Shown in pieces: positions 26,096 through 34,317 of a stretch of DNA of 64,000 nucleotides (its first letter is position 1; each line of letters opens with the position of its first letter). The translations under genes and the position numbers were made by a program. The DNA is from Rothia mucilaginosa (lineage in GTDB: Bacteria > Actinomycetota > Actinomycetes > Actinomycetales > Micrococcaceae). The notes beneath the pieces are model-generated. The model was given only the letters and a program-made list of their open reading frames with translations. It was not told the origin of the DNA and did not search any database. Location: the NCBI RefSeq assembly GCF_019334805.1, contig NZ_CP079822.1, positions 1,612,001 through 1,676,000 of the forward strand. Direction: 5' to 3'.

Positions 26096-26361
26096 TATCC
26101 ACCCGCAAAGGGAGGCAGAACGTCCACGCGGTCGGTATCCTGCAGGGGCGCCTGCACATCAGAACGAGCACCGTTGACCAGGAACGAGCACTGCTCCATC
26201 ACCTGCGCAAGAGTCAGACCCGAGGGGGTCGTACCCTCCAGGCTCTGACCCAGATGCTCAATGAGCGCGCCAAGAGTCGCAGACGGCAACTCGGCCAGGG
26301 GCACCGACAGCTGCGCGGTACCCGCCGCAGAACGCGCGGCAGCGAAAAAATGAACCTGCAT
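26095..26361 (-). CDS. moaD: molybdopterin synthase small subunit MoaD
   Basis: An 88-residue ubiquitin-fold sulfur carrier. It ends in the essential Gly-Gly (LPPFAGG), the C-terminus that is adenylylated and thiocarboxylated before delivering sulfur to precursor Z with MoaE. The N-terminus VHFFAAARSAAG is typical. ATG 26361 follows TGAGGAGCATA; the frame also reads from a TTG inside that site. It is translationally coupled to mobA. The partner moaE lies in the divergent operon and the activating E1 enzyme (moeZ) follows it. Confidence 0.9.
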   Translation of the reverse strand: MQVHFFAAARSAAGTAQLSVPLAELPSATLGALIEHLGQSLEGTTPSGLTLAQVMEQCSFLVNGARSDVQAPLQDTDRVDVLPPFAGG

Positions 26362-26464
26362 TATGCTCCTCAAGTCTTAACCAAACTCTGAGTGGGGTAG
26401 CCGAAAGCTGGGGGCGCCTGTAAAAACCGTGCCCACGCATATTCGGCTGAGAACAGTGGCTTCC

Positions 26465-27676
26465 TTAGCCGCCAATAGCGCTCATCGAGCGGCTTGCCTT
26501 GGCGAACTCCTCAATATCGAAGTCAGCGTCTTCCTTGCCGTGAGCGCGCGGCTTAAACCACATGCCCTCACGCCAACGCAGAGCCAGCTGCTGATCGTCA
26601 GCACCGGAACGCAGAAGCTGCATCAGGTCAGTCTCAGTGTCAGAGAACAAACACGAGCGAATCTTGCCGTCCGCCGTCAGACGGGTGCGGGTGCACGCAT
26701 TGCAGAACGACTCCGTCACCGAAGCGATAATGCCCACACGGCCCAGCGACTCGGTACCGTCAGCCGGGAATCCCGCCTCATCCAGGGCAGTGCCGAGCGG
26801 GTACACCTCCCATAGCTGAGCGGGGGAATCGCCACGTGCCTCAGCCACCGAACCCAGAACGTACTCAGCCGATAGCTTCTCGCGAATCTCAGCGGCAGTA
26901 ATCGTGCCCTCGCGGGTCCAACGGTTATCGGCATCCAGCGGCATCTGCTCAATAAAACGCAGCTGATAGCCACCCGCCAACGCCCAGCGCAGAAGCTCCG
27001 GAGCCTGATCATCATTCAGACCCGGCATCAGCACAGCATTAATCTTGATGGGCCACAGACCAGCCTCGGCAGCACCGTCAATACCCTTGAGCACGGCATC
27101 GAGCTTATCGCGGCGGGTCAACTCGGCAAAGGTTTCACGGCAAATCGTATCCAGAGAAACATTGATGCGGGTCAGACCAGCCTCCGCCAGGGCGGCGGCA
27201 CGCTTCTCCAAACCAATACCGTTCGTCGTAATCGCCAACGGAATGCTCGGATGCGCCTCATGGATGCGAGAAATAATGTCCACCAAATCAGCGCGGACCA
27301 GCGGCTCACCACCGGTAAAGCGGATCTCCTCCACGCCCAGCTCAGTGATCGCAATATCGGCAAGGCGCGCAATCTCCTCGGCGGAGAGCAGATTATCCTT
27401 CGGAAGCCACTGCAAACCATCCGCCGGCATGCAATAAATGCAACGAAGATTACATTTATCGGTCAGAGAGATACGCAGATCCGTCGCCACGCGACCCCAA
27501 CGGTCCAAGAGCGGACCGCTGTTCGTAATATTAGGGAGCTTACGCGCAGGCTTGACGCCGCTCTCAGATTTTTCGGGCGTAACAAAAGCAGCCCCGTTAC
27601 CCTCCGCAGAAGATAAGGTGCTTAACGTTGGGCCCGCAATGAGTTCAGAAGAGGCCGAATTCGCCGTGTACGCCAT
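26465..27676 (-). CDS. moaA: GTP 3',8-cyclase MoaA (radical SAM)
   Basis: A 403-residue radical SAM enzyme starting molybdopterin synthesis by cyclising GTP with MoaC. The N-terminal [4Fe-4S] site is C75-x3-C79-x2-C82 (TDKCNLRCIYCM), followed by RFTGGEPLVRADL. The C-terminal cluster site is FCNACTRTRLTADGKIRSC, and the chain ends in the conserved Gly-Gly needed for activity. The first 50 or so residues are an unusual low-complexity extension. ATG 27676 has only a weak ATAGG site. It heads the minus-strand Moco operon, diverging from modA. Confidence 0.94.
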   Translation of the reverse strand: MAYTANSASSELIAGPTLSTLSSAEGNGAAFVTPEKSESGVKPARKLPNITNSGPLLDRWGRVATDLRISLTDKCNLRCIYCMPADGLQWLPKDNLLSAEEIARLADIAITELGVEEIRFTGGEPLVRADLVDIISRIHEAHPSIPLAITTNGIGLEKRAAALAEAGLTRINVSLDTICRETFAELTRRDKLDAVLKGIDGAAEAGLWPIKINAVLMPGLNDDQAPELLRWALAGGYQLRFIEQMPLDADNRWTREGTITAAEIREKLSAEYVLGSVAEARGDSPAQLWEVYPLGTALDEAGFPADGTESLGRVGIIASVTESFCNACTRTRLTADGKIRSCLFSDTETDLMQLLRSGADDQQLALRWREGMWFKPRAHGKEDADFDIEEFAKASRSMSAIGG

Positions 27677-27696
27677 GTAAAACCTATGTGGAAAAT

Positions 27697-27725
27697 TTGC
27701 ATATTTCAGGTGACAATATGATTAT
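27697..27725 (+). promoter_or_regulatory. promoter of modA
   Basis: TTGCAT (27697-27702), 17 bp, then GATTAT (27720-27725). Transcription from here would give a leader of about 175 nt containing CGTGTAC/GTACACG and GTTCCG/CGGAAC inverted repeats. Confidence 0.42.
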
Positions 27726-27908
27726 TCCATGTTCCGGCGCCCCGTACATAGTGTGTGCAGGGTAAGTTACAACTGCGCCACAGCAGACAACCACGACGAA
27801 GCAACGCCGCGTGTACAAGCTAGGGACGTACACGGAACGTCACATAAAGCCCGCACATGGACGCACCTCACCTTCAATAGCAGTACGAACCAACCAAGGA
27901 AATACCTC

Positions 27909-28715
27909 ATGAAGAGCCCCCTCGCAGCCCTCAGCGCGCTCGCCGCAGCAACCCTCGCCCTCACCGGATGCGGCGCCACCCAGAGCTCCTCATCGTCCAC
28001 CGCATCTGCAGCAAGCAGCCAGGCAGCCTCCGGCAAGGTCGAAGTCTTCGCCGCAGCCTCCCTGAACAACGCCGGTGCAGACCTCGAAAAGGCATACGAA
28101 GCCGCCAACCCGGGCGTAGACGTCACCTTCGTCTACGAAGGCTCCGCAAAGCTCGTCAACCAGATCGAGCAGGGTGCAACCCCCGACCTGCTCATCACCG
28201 CAGACACCAAGAACATGGACAAGGCAAAGAAGCTCGACCAGTTCTCGACTTCCGAAACCAACGTTCTGGTCACCAACAAGCTCGTGCTCGTCACCGCCGA
28301 AGGTAACCCCGGCAAGATCAACAGCCTTGACGACCTCAAGACCACCGAAGGCGTCGTCGCTGTCTGCAAGGAAGACGTTCCCTGTGGCACCATCGCCCAC
28401 CAGGAACTGAAGAAGCACGACATCACCCTCAAGAACGCAACCACCGAAAGCAAGGTCACCGACGTAGCGACCAAGGTCACCACCGGTAACGCGGACGCGG
28501 GCTTCATCTACACCACCGACCTCGCCGCCGCCAAGAAGAAGGGCGCCAACCTCGGTTCCGTCGAACTGACCGACGTGGAACGCAACGAATACCCCGCAGC
28601 GCTGAGCAAGACCGGCTCCTCCTCCGAAGCCGCAAAGAAGTTCAACGAATGGCTGAAGAACTCCGATGAGGCGAAGAAGATCCTCACCGACTACGGCTTC
28701 AGCACCGCCAAGTAA
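27909..28715 (+). CDS. modA: molybdate ABC transporter substrate-binding lipoprotein
   Basis: A 268-residue ModA. The N-terminus is a lipoprotein signal (MKSPLAALSALAAATLALTG then Cys), so the mature protein is anchored on the outer face of the membrane. A Ser/Ala linker precedes the binding domain starting KVEVFAAASLNNAGADLEKA, with GSAKLVNQIEQGATPDLLITA and DAGFIYTTDLA as family blocks. ATG 27909 follows CCAAGGAAATACC; the longer open frame upstream lacks such a site. It is followed by modB after an intercistronic hairpin. Confidence 0.92.
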   Translation: MKSPLAALSALAAATLALTGCGATQSSSSSTASAASSQAASGKVEVFAAASLNNAGADLEKAYEAANPGVDVTFVYEGSAKLVNQIEQGATPDLLITADTKNMDKAKKLDQFSTSETNVLVTNKLVLVTAEGNPGKINSLDDLKTTEGVVAVCKEDVPCGTIAHQELKKHDITLKNATTESKVTDVATKVTTGNADAGFIYTTDLAAAKKKGANLGSVELTDVERNEYPAALSKTGSSSEAAKKFNEWLKNSDEAKKILTDYGFSTAK

Positions 28716-28766
28716 CGCTAGCGCCGTTCCGCACCGCTGAAACCCGGAGCGCAGAACGGACACCCG

Positions 28767-28809
28767 CAGGATGCGGCGGCACGCTCAACGAGCAAGCCGC
28801 CGCATCCTG
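28767..28809 (+). other. intercistronic hairpin between modA and modB
   Basis: CAGGATGCGGCGG (28767-28779) and CCGCCGCATCCTG (28797-28809) pair perfectly over 13 bp around a 17-nt loop. No T-run follows, so it looks like an mRNA-stabilising or attenuating stem that would keep modA mRNA more abundant than modB mRNA. Confidence 0.7.
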
Positions 28810-28864
28810 AACGCGTCTCCTGCCGCGCTCTCAAGACCCCGAAGAAATACGCCGAGAAATACCC

Positions 28865-29740
28865 ATGACAGACAGCACCGCAACCACCCGCCGCCGCGCC
28901 GGCGCCTCACGCACGCCCGGGAGCAGCCTCTTCGCCTCCGTGCCCGTGCTCTTCCTGGTTCCGGCGTCGCTGGGTATTTTCCTCATCGCGGGTCCGCTTC
29001 TCGGGCTCTTCCTCAACATCCCCTGGAGCCAGCTCGGTAGCATCTTCACCCCGCAGGTGCTCGGGGCGGCTAACCTCTCTCTCGGCACCGCCGCCGCATC
29101 CACCCTCATCTGTGGTCTTCTCGGCGCACCCCTGGCACTCGTGCTTTCTAAAGTGCTCAACCGCTCGCGGCTGCACCGTTTCGGGTCGGTCCTCTACGCC
29201 ATCATCTACACCCCGGTGATTCTCTCACCGGTGGTCTCCGGCCTTGGGCTACTCTTCTTCTGGGGACGCAAAGGCATGATCGGTACCTACCTCTACCAGG
29301 CAGGAATCTCTATCCCGTTCACCTCGAACGCGGTGATTATCGCCCAGGTCTTCGTCGCCCTGCCCTTCTTTGTCGCCACCGCGGTTACCACCCTGCAAGC
29401 CATACCCCGTGAGTATGAGGAAATCGCTCTCGTCGAAGGCGCTAAACCCGCAGAAATCACTTTCAAAGTGTTGTTGCCCCTCGCCGCGCCGGGACTCGCC
29501 ACCGCCTTTCTCCTCTCCTTCGCTCGTGCACTCGGTGAATACGGTGCAACCGTCACCTTCGCCGGCAACGTGCAAGGAAAAACCCAAACCATACCCCTCG
29601 CCATTGACCTAGCCATCAACAGCAGCGACATTCCCAGCGCCCTCGGAAGCGCCCTGATCCTCATCAGCCTCTACCTGGGAATCTTTGGGGTCCTCGGCCT
29701 GATTCGCGCCCTCAAAAAACTACGCGAAAGCACCCGATAA
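28865..29740 (+). CDS. modB: molybdate ABC transporter permease
   Basis: A 291-residue inner-membrane permease of the ModB/CysT type with about six hydrophobic spans. The cytoplasmic coupling loop is EEIALVEGAKPAEITFKVLL (E-x3-A-x-x-x-G-A pattern), followed by SFARALGEYGATVTFAGNVQ, both characteristic of molybdate permeases. The ATG at 28865 has only a weak GAGAAATAC upstream. There is no fused or adjacent ATPase: the sequence ends after the last helix and the next gene is moeA, so ModC must be encoded elsewhere. Confidence 0.9.
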   Translation: MTDSTATTRRRAGASRTPGSSLFASVPVLFLVPASLGIFLIAGPLLGLFLNIPWSQLGSIFTPQVLGAANLSLGTAAASTLICGLLGAPLALVLSKVLNRSRLHRFGSVLYAIIYTPVILSPVVSGLGLLFFWGRKGMIGTYLYQAGISIPFTSNAVIIAQVFVALPFFVATAVTTLQAIPREYEEIALVEGAKPAEITFKVLLPLAAPGLATAFLLSFARALGEYGATVTFAGNVQGKTQTIPLAIDLAINSSDIPSALGSALILISLYLGIFGVLGLIRALKKLRESTR

Positions 29741-29802
29741 GCCACTCCGCCGCCTGCCCCGCATACCACCCGGCATACACCGGTCCTTAGGCAAAACTGC
29801 AT

Positions 29803-29831
29803 TTACCAGCCCACAAACACACACCTACACT
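29803..29831 (+). promoter_or_regulatory. promoter of moeA2-moaC-mogA-moaE
   Basis: TTACCA (29803-29808), 17 bp, then TACACT (29826-29831), about 33 bp before the moeA ATG. Confidence 0.45.
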
Positions 29832-29864
29832 AGTCATAACCGCCACCGCACGATTGGAACCGCC

Positions 29865-31244
29865 ATGATTTCCCCCGAATTCAATGGAACCCCTAGCACC
29901 GAGGAATACCGCGCCTACCTGGCGCTACTGTTGCGCGAAGTATTTATCGGCACCGCAGAAACGGTTCCCCTCTACCACGCGGCAGGACGCATCCTCGCGC
30001 AAGACGTCACCGCACGCATGGACGTACCCAGCTTCGACAACTCCCAAATGGACGGCTACGCCCTCACCGCGGCAGCCGTTGACCGCGAGGACCGCATCTT
30101 CACCGTCGGCCGCGAGATTCCCGCAGGGCGTCCGCTGCAGCGCTCCCGCTCCTCCGACGACCTGACCTACCCCATCATGACCGGCGCACCCATGCCCAAG
30201 GGCTACGACGCCGTCATCCCGGTCGAGCAGTCCGAACGCATCGAATACCCCGACCTGCCCGAATCCTTCGGCCGCCCCAGCGAAAAGGTCAAACTCGCCC
30301 CCGGCAAGCCCGGACAGTTCGTACGCCGCCGCGGCGAAGATGTCGTCACCGGCCAGGTACTCGCACGCGCCGGTGAACGCGTCACCCCCGCCCTGCTCGG
30401 TGCGCTCGCATCCCAGGGCTATGCGCGCCTGACCGTCGCGGCTGGCCCCCGCGTGCTCGTATGCACCGGTGGCGACGAGATCCTCTCCGGCGTTGAAGAA
30501 GACGGCAGCGCCACCACCCAGGAACTCGGCCAGGGCCAGATTTTTGACGCTAACGGCCCCATGCTCACCGCCATGCTCCGCGAAGACGGAGCGGAGGTGC
30601 GGCGCATCGCTATTGGTGATGACCCCGTCGAGCTGCTGCACCGCCTCACGGCAGAATACGAGAGCTTCAAGCCGGACATCATCATCACCTCCGGAGGCAT
30701 CAGCCACGGCAAATACGAAGTGGTGCGCAACGCCATCGCCAAGGCACACGAAGCCGACATCCTGGTGCCCGTCTCCTGGTTCGGCCACGTCAGCCAGCAG
30801 CCCGGCGGACCGCAGGGTGTAAACGTTCTCGATTTCAAGGGCCACCGCGTGCCCATGATTTCCTTCCCCGGCAACCCGGTGAGCACCCTCATCTCGTACG
30901 CGCTGATTCTGCGCCCCTACCTGCGTGCAGGCGGCCCCTACGGTGTGCCCTATGCGGTTGCCTCCGAACAAGCAACGCTGAATAACGCACCGCGCGGCGT
31001 GCTCGTCACCGACGCCCCGCTCACCGCACCGGCGACCAAGCGCCAGTTCCTGCGCGGTACCCTCGCCATGGTCGAGGTGGAGCCCGGAACCTACCGGGTG
31101 GAGCTCTACCCCGACGTGCTCTCCGGCTCGCACCTGCTGCACCGCGCCGCACAGGCGGATGTGCTCATTGAGCTGGTGCCCGGAACCACCTACACCGGGG
31201 GAGAAGCGGTACCCTACCACCGCATCCGCCTCACCGATAACTAG
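29865..31244 (+). CDS. moeA: molybdopterin molybdenumtransferase MoeA, paralog 2
   Basis: A 459-residue canonical MoeA. Motifs in order: FDNSQMDGYALT near residue 57, IMTGAPMPKGYDAVI near 105, VLVCTGGDEIL near 205, GQIFDANGPML, IITSGGISHGKYEVVRNAI near 280 and MISFPGNPVSTLISY near 340. The catalytic core is intact. It is 22 residues longer than the minus-strand paralog, with an insertion after residue 120. ATG 29865 follows TTGGAACCGCC. It heads the rightward Moco operon with moaC, mogA and moaE. Confidence 0.93.
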   Translation: MISPEFNGTPSTEEYRAYLALLLREVFIGTAETVPLYHAAGRILAQDVTARMDVPSFDNSQMDGYALTAAAVDREDRIFTVGREIPAGRPLQRSRSSDDLTYPIMTGAPMPKGYDAVIPVEQSERIEYPDLPESFGRPSEKVKLAPGKPGQFVRRRGEDVVTGQVLARAGERVTPALLGALASQGYARLTVAAGPRVLVCTGGDEILSGVEEDGSATTQELGQGQIFDANGPMLTAMLREDGAEVRRIAIGDDPVELLHRLTAEYESFKPDIIITSGGISHGKYEVVRNAIAKAHEADILVPVSWFGHVSQQPGGPQGVNVLDFKGHRVPMISFPGNPVSTLISYALILRPYLRAGGPYGVPYAVASEQATLNNAPRGVLVTDAPLTAPATKRQFLRGTLAMVEVEPGTYRVELYPDVLSGSHLLHRAAQADVLIELVPGTTYTGGEAVPYHRIRLTDN

Positions 31245-31352
31245 GCGACGCACCCCCGCATTGTTCCCATCCAGAGCGACAGGGAATAATTGAGACTCAC
31301 ACTAACTAACGATTCGCGGCAGAAGAACACCGCGCAGAAGCCAGGAGAAACG

Positions 31353-31853
31353 ATGACCTCTACCTCTCAGCCCAACCAGGAACTGACCCACGTGCGCGCC
31401 GACGGCTCGGCACACATGGTGGACGTTACGGAGAAGTCAGTCACCACCCGCACCGCCCTGGCTGAGGCGACTGTACGCACCCGCGAAGACGTCATCGCCA
31501 TGATTTTTGACGCCGACCTGCCCAAGGGCGACGCCCTGCCCGTCGCACGCGTCGCCGGCATTATGGGTGCTAAGCGTACCCCGGAAATCATTCCCCTCTG
31601 CCACCCGCTGCCCCTGGGCAAGATCACGGTCGACTTCGAGCGTGGCACCGACTTCGTGCGTATTGAGGCATCCGTGAAGACCCGCGGTGTGACCGGTGTG
31701 GAGATGGAGGCGCTCACCGCCGTCTCCTCGGCGGCACTGACCGTTTTCGACATGATTAAGGCAGTCGATAAGCACGCCGTTATTACCGATATTCGTGTTC
31801 TGGAGAAGAGCGGCGGCAAGTCCGGCGACTGGTCCGTCCGCGAGAACTCCTAA
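31353..31853 (+). CDS. moaC: cyclic pyranopterin monophosphate synthase MoaC
   Basis: A 166-residue MoaC, which converts the MoaA product 3',8-cyclo-GTP into cyclic pyranopterin monophosphate. The conserved blocks [35 protein letters not shown] (active-site His) and [20 protein letters not shown] followed by DMIKAVDK are complete. ATG 31353 follows CCAGGAGAAACG; 21 codons of upstream open frame lack family similarity. It lies 108 bp after moeA2. Confidence 0.96.
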   Translation: MTSTSQPNQELTHVRADGSAHMVDVTEKSVTTRTALAEATVRTREDVIAMIFDADLPKGDALPVARVAGIMGAKRTPEIIPLCHPLPLGKITVDFERGTDFVRIEASVKTRGVTGVEMEALTAVSSAALTVFDMIKAVDKHAVITDIRVLEKSGGKSGDWSVRENS

Positions 31854-31910
31854 GCTCTGGTAGCTCGCTGAGCTCCACCGTCATCTGGCAGATACAGAAA
31901 AGGAATTCCA

Positions 31911-32429
31911 ATGAGTAGCGAAGACTACACTATGCCGGAGAACCTCACCGGCCTGGTCATTGTCGCCTCCACCCGCGCAGCCCGCGGCGTGTACGAGGAT
32001 AAGTCCGGTCCCATCGCCGTGGAGTGGTTGCGCTCGCGCGGCTTTGACACCCCGGACGCCGTGGTCATTGAAGACCGTGAGATTGTCGAGTACTTCAACA
32101 CCTTGGTGGCCGAGGGCAAGAAGAACGGTAACCTGCCGACGTTCATCCTGACCAGCGGCGGTACCGGCCTGAACTCTGACGACCAGACCGTGGAGGCGGT
32201 TCGCCCCCACCTGGATAAGGAAGTTCCCGGCATTATGCATGCCTTCTGGAAGAACGGTCTGAAGAACGTTCCTGCGGCGGTGCTTTCACGCGGCGTGGCG
32301 GGCGTCATTGACCGTACCTTCGTGATGACCCTGCCCGGTTCGCGCGGTGGCGTGAAGGACGGCGTGGCAACCCTCGACCCGCTCGTTGAGCACATTTGCC
32401 GTCAGATGGAGGACTACCATGACCACTAA
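31911..32429 (+). CDS. mogA: molybdopterin adenylyltransferase MogA/MoaB type
   Basis: A 172-residue MoCF_biosynth-domain protein that adenylylates molybdopterin before MoeA inserts molybdenum. The nucleotide motif TSGGTGLNSDDQTVEAV near residue 80 and ASTRAARGVYEDKSGPIAVEWL at the N-terminus are typical. ATG 31911 follows AAAAGGAATTCC; an alternative ATG lies seven codons downstream. Its last 11 bases overlap the start of moaE. Confidence 0.92.
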   Translation: MSSEDYTMPENLTGLVIVASTRAARGVYEDKSGPIAVEWLRSRGFDTPDAVVIEDREIVEYFNTLVAEGKKNGNLPTFILTSGGTGLNSDDQTVEAVRPHLDKEVPGIMHAFWKNGLKNVPAAVLSRGVAGVIDRTFVMTLPGSRGGVKDGVATLDPLVEHICRQMEDYHDH

Positions 32430-32925
32430 GCCGCAGAAGGAAGAATCCCTGGACCACTCGGGCGCGCACGGTGCTGAGCCGAGCGGCTCGACCGTGGTGT
32501 TCACCGATATTACGGAGGCTCCCCTGGAACCGCTGTACGCAGCGGCTAAGGCTGAGGTTATGACTGACGCCATGGGTGCCCTGGTAATTTTTGACGGCAT
32601 TGTGCGCAACCATGATCACGGTAGCGCGGTGCGCGGGCTGTCTTACAGCGCGCATCCGCAGGCTCGTGAGTATATTGCCGAGGTTGCCGCTGAGGTTGCC
32701 GCCGAGCTGGATGGCGTGCGTCTGTGGGCTGTGCACCGCGTGGGTCCGATTGCTATTGGCGAGTCGGCTCTGACCGTGATGGCGGCGGCTGCTCACCGTG
32801 GTCGCGCGTTTGATGCCTGCGAGCTGGTGGCTGACCGGGTGAAGGCTCGCGTGCCGATTTGGAAGGAACAGGAACTGCTCGATGGAAGCATCGAGTGGGT
32901 TGGCGTGGATACTTCGTCCGTCTAG
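32419..32925 (+). CDS. moaE: molybdopterin synthase catalytic subunit MoaE
   Basis: A 168-residue MoaE, which with thiocarboxylated MoaD adds the dithiolene sulfurs to the precursor. Conserved blocks are GALVIFDGIVRNHDHGSAVR, LWAVHRVGPIAIGESALTVM and DRVKARVPIWKEQ with the active-site Lys residues. The first 30 residues are a polar extension. ATG 32419 lies inside the end of mogA behind ATGGAGGAC, a coupled arrangement. A terminator follows. Confidence 0.94.
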   Translation: MTTKPQKEESLDHSGAHGAEPSGSTVVFTDITEAPLEPLYAAAKAEVMTDAMGALVIFDGIVRNHDHGSAVRGLSYSAHPQAREYIAEVAAEVAAELDGVRLWAVHRVGPIAIGESALTVMAAAAHRGRAFDACELVADRVKARVPIWKEQELLDGSIEWVGVDTSSV

Positions 32926-32946
32926 CCTTCTGAATATTCTGAATAT

Positions 32947-32988
32947 AAGCCTGTCAGGGGGATTTCTCTCGGGCAGGCTTATTCTCCT
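32947..32988 (+). terminator. terminator of moeA2-moaC-mogA-moaE
   Basis: AAGCCTG and CAGGCTT form the base of a hairpin with a purine-rich interior, followed by ATTCTCCTT. Confidence 0.6.
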
Positions 32989-33045
32989 TGAAGCTTGGAC
33001 CCCTAAAATTCAAACCATCTCTACTATTTGATGCGAGGAACCCCT

Positions 33046-34239
33046 ATGTCTTCTCACACCTCTCGTAGCGCGAGCGAGCTCTCTGCCGCTGAGCGTGCGT
33101 TCTACTCTCGTCAGCTGATTCTGCCCGAAATGGGGTATGAGGCTCAGCTGGCACTCAAGGGCGCACGCGTTGTGGTGTTGGGCGCTGGCGGTTTGGGTGC
33201 TCCCGCGCTGCTGTACCTGGCGGGTGCTGGTGTCGGTCAGATTGTGGTGGTTGATGACGACGTCGTGGATGTTTCGAATCTGCACCGCCAGGTGATTCAT
33301 ACGCACGCCAGAGTGGGTAATTCTAAGGCTGGGTCTGCCGCTGAGTCTTTGCGCTCGCTGAATCCTTTTATTGAGGTTGTGCCGGTGCGTGAGCGTCTGA
33401 CGGAGGCGAACGTTGATGATTTGCTGTCTGGCGCTGATTTGGTACTGGATGGTAGCGATAATTTTGAGTCGCGTTATATGGTGTCGGCGGCGGCGGCGCG
33501 TGCTGGGATTGCGCATGTGTGGGCTGCGATTCTTGGCTTTGATGCGCAGTTGAGTGTGTTTTGGGCGGGACACGGTCCGGTGTATGAGGATTTGTACCCT
33601 CATGCTCCTGCTGCCGGTAGTGTGCCTTCGTGTAGTACCGCTGGTGTGGTGGGTGCTATGGCTGGTGTGGTGGGTGCTGCTATGGCTATGGAGGCAGTGA
33701 AGCTGTTGACCGGGGTGGGGGAGCCGCTGATGGGTGAGGTTGGCCTATATTCGGCGTTAAGTGGGAGGTGGGAATATATACCTCTTGTAGCTAGCGTGCA
33801 AGCTCAGCCTAAGAAAAACGCTGATTTGCCGGCTAAAAAGAGTCATAACCCCAAAAATAATGTAACAATTCGTAATATTTCTCAGGATTTTACAAGCACT
33901 TCTGCCGACTCAAAACCTCGCTCGATAAGCGCTCAGGACCTTAAAAAGGTGTCATTGGGTGAAAATATTGCCCTTTTGGACGTTCGTGAGCAGGTGGAAT
34001 TCAATGCTTTCGCCATTGAGGGCGCTATTAATCTGCCCCTCACTGAACTGCTTGAGGCAGCACGAAATGGCTCTCTCAAGGCCCTGATTGAGCGTAAAAT
34101 CCCCGCAAATGCCCAGAAAATCGTTATTTACTGCACTGGATACACTCGAACGGTCGAGGCTGCTCGTGAAATAGCCCCTCTGGAGGAGCGTTCTGTGTAC
34201 ATGCTTGAGGGTGGAATTTCTGCCTGGCTTACGGTCTAA
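33046..34239 (+). CDS. moeZ: MoeZ-type E1-like adenylyltransferase/rhodanese fusion
   Basis: A 397-residue fusion. Residues 1-250 are a ThiF/MoeB E1-like domain with VVVLGAGGLGAPALLYLAGA (ATP loop), VDDDVVDVSNLHRQVI (Arg finger) and VPSCSTAGVVGAMAGVVG (catalytic-loop Cys). A linker of about 50 residues leads to a rhodanese domain (residues about 300-397) with Cys363 in IYCTGYTRT. MoeZ activates MoaD, and other sulfur carriers, by adenylation and thiocarboxylation. ATG 33046 follows GCGAGGAACC. From about 33780 to 34300 the base composition becomes visibly AT-rich while the frame stays intact, an oddity confined to the linker and rhodanese half. Confidence 0.9.
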   Translation: MSSHTSRSASELSAAERAFYSRQLILPEMGYEAQLALKGARVVVLGAGGLGAPALLYLAGAGVGQIVVVDDDVVDVSNLHRQVIHTHARVGNSKAGSAAESLRSLNPFIEVVPVRERLTEANVDDLLSGADLVLDGSDNFESRYMVSAAAARAGIAHVWAAILGFDAQLSVFWAGHGPVYEDLYPHAPAAGSVPSCSTAGVVGAMAGVVGAAMAMEAVKLLTGVGEPLMGEVGLYSALSGRWEYIPLVASVQAQPKKNADLPAKKSHNPKNNVTIRNISQDFTSTSADSKPRSISAQDLKKVSLGENIALLDVREQVEFNAFAIEGAINLPLTELLEAARNGSLKALIERKIPANAQKIVIYCTGYTRTVEAAREIAPLEERSVYMLEGGISAWLTV

Positions 34240-34304
34240 AACACCCTTATTTCGTATGAATTAGGCAAGGTTTTTATCTCGTATTTTCCATGCCAATTTT
34301 CAGA

Positions 34305-34310
34305 TATATT
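34305..34310 (+). promoter_or_regulatory. -10 box implying a leaderless narG transcript
   Basis: TATATT lies 7 nt before the narG ATG (34318), and no purine-rich ribosome-binding site lies between them. Transcription would begin at or beside the start codon. No clear -35 or FNR-like dyad is seen in the 78-bp gap. Confidence 0.45.
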
Positions 34311-34317
34311 GGGCAGT

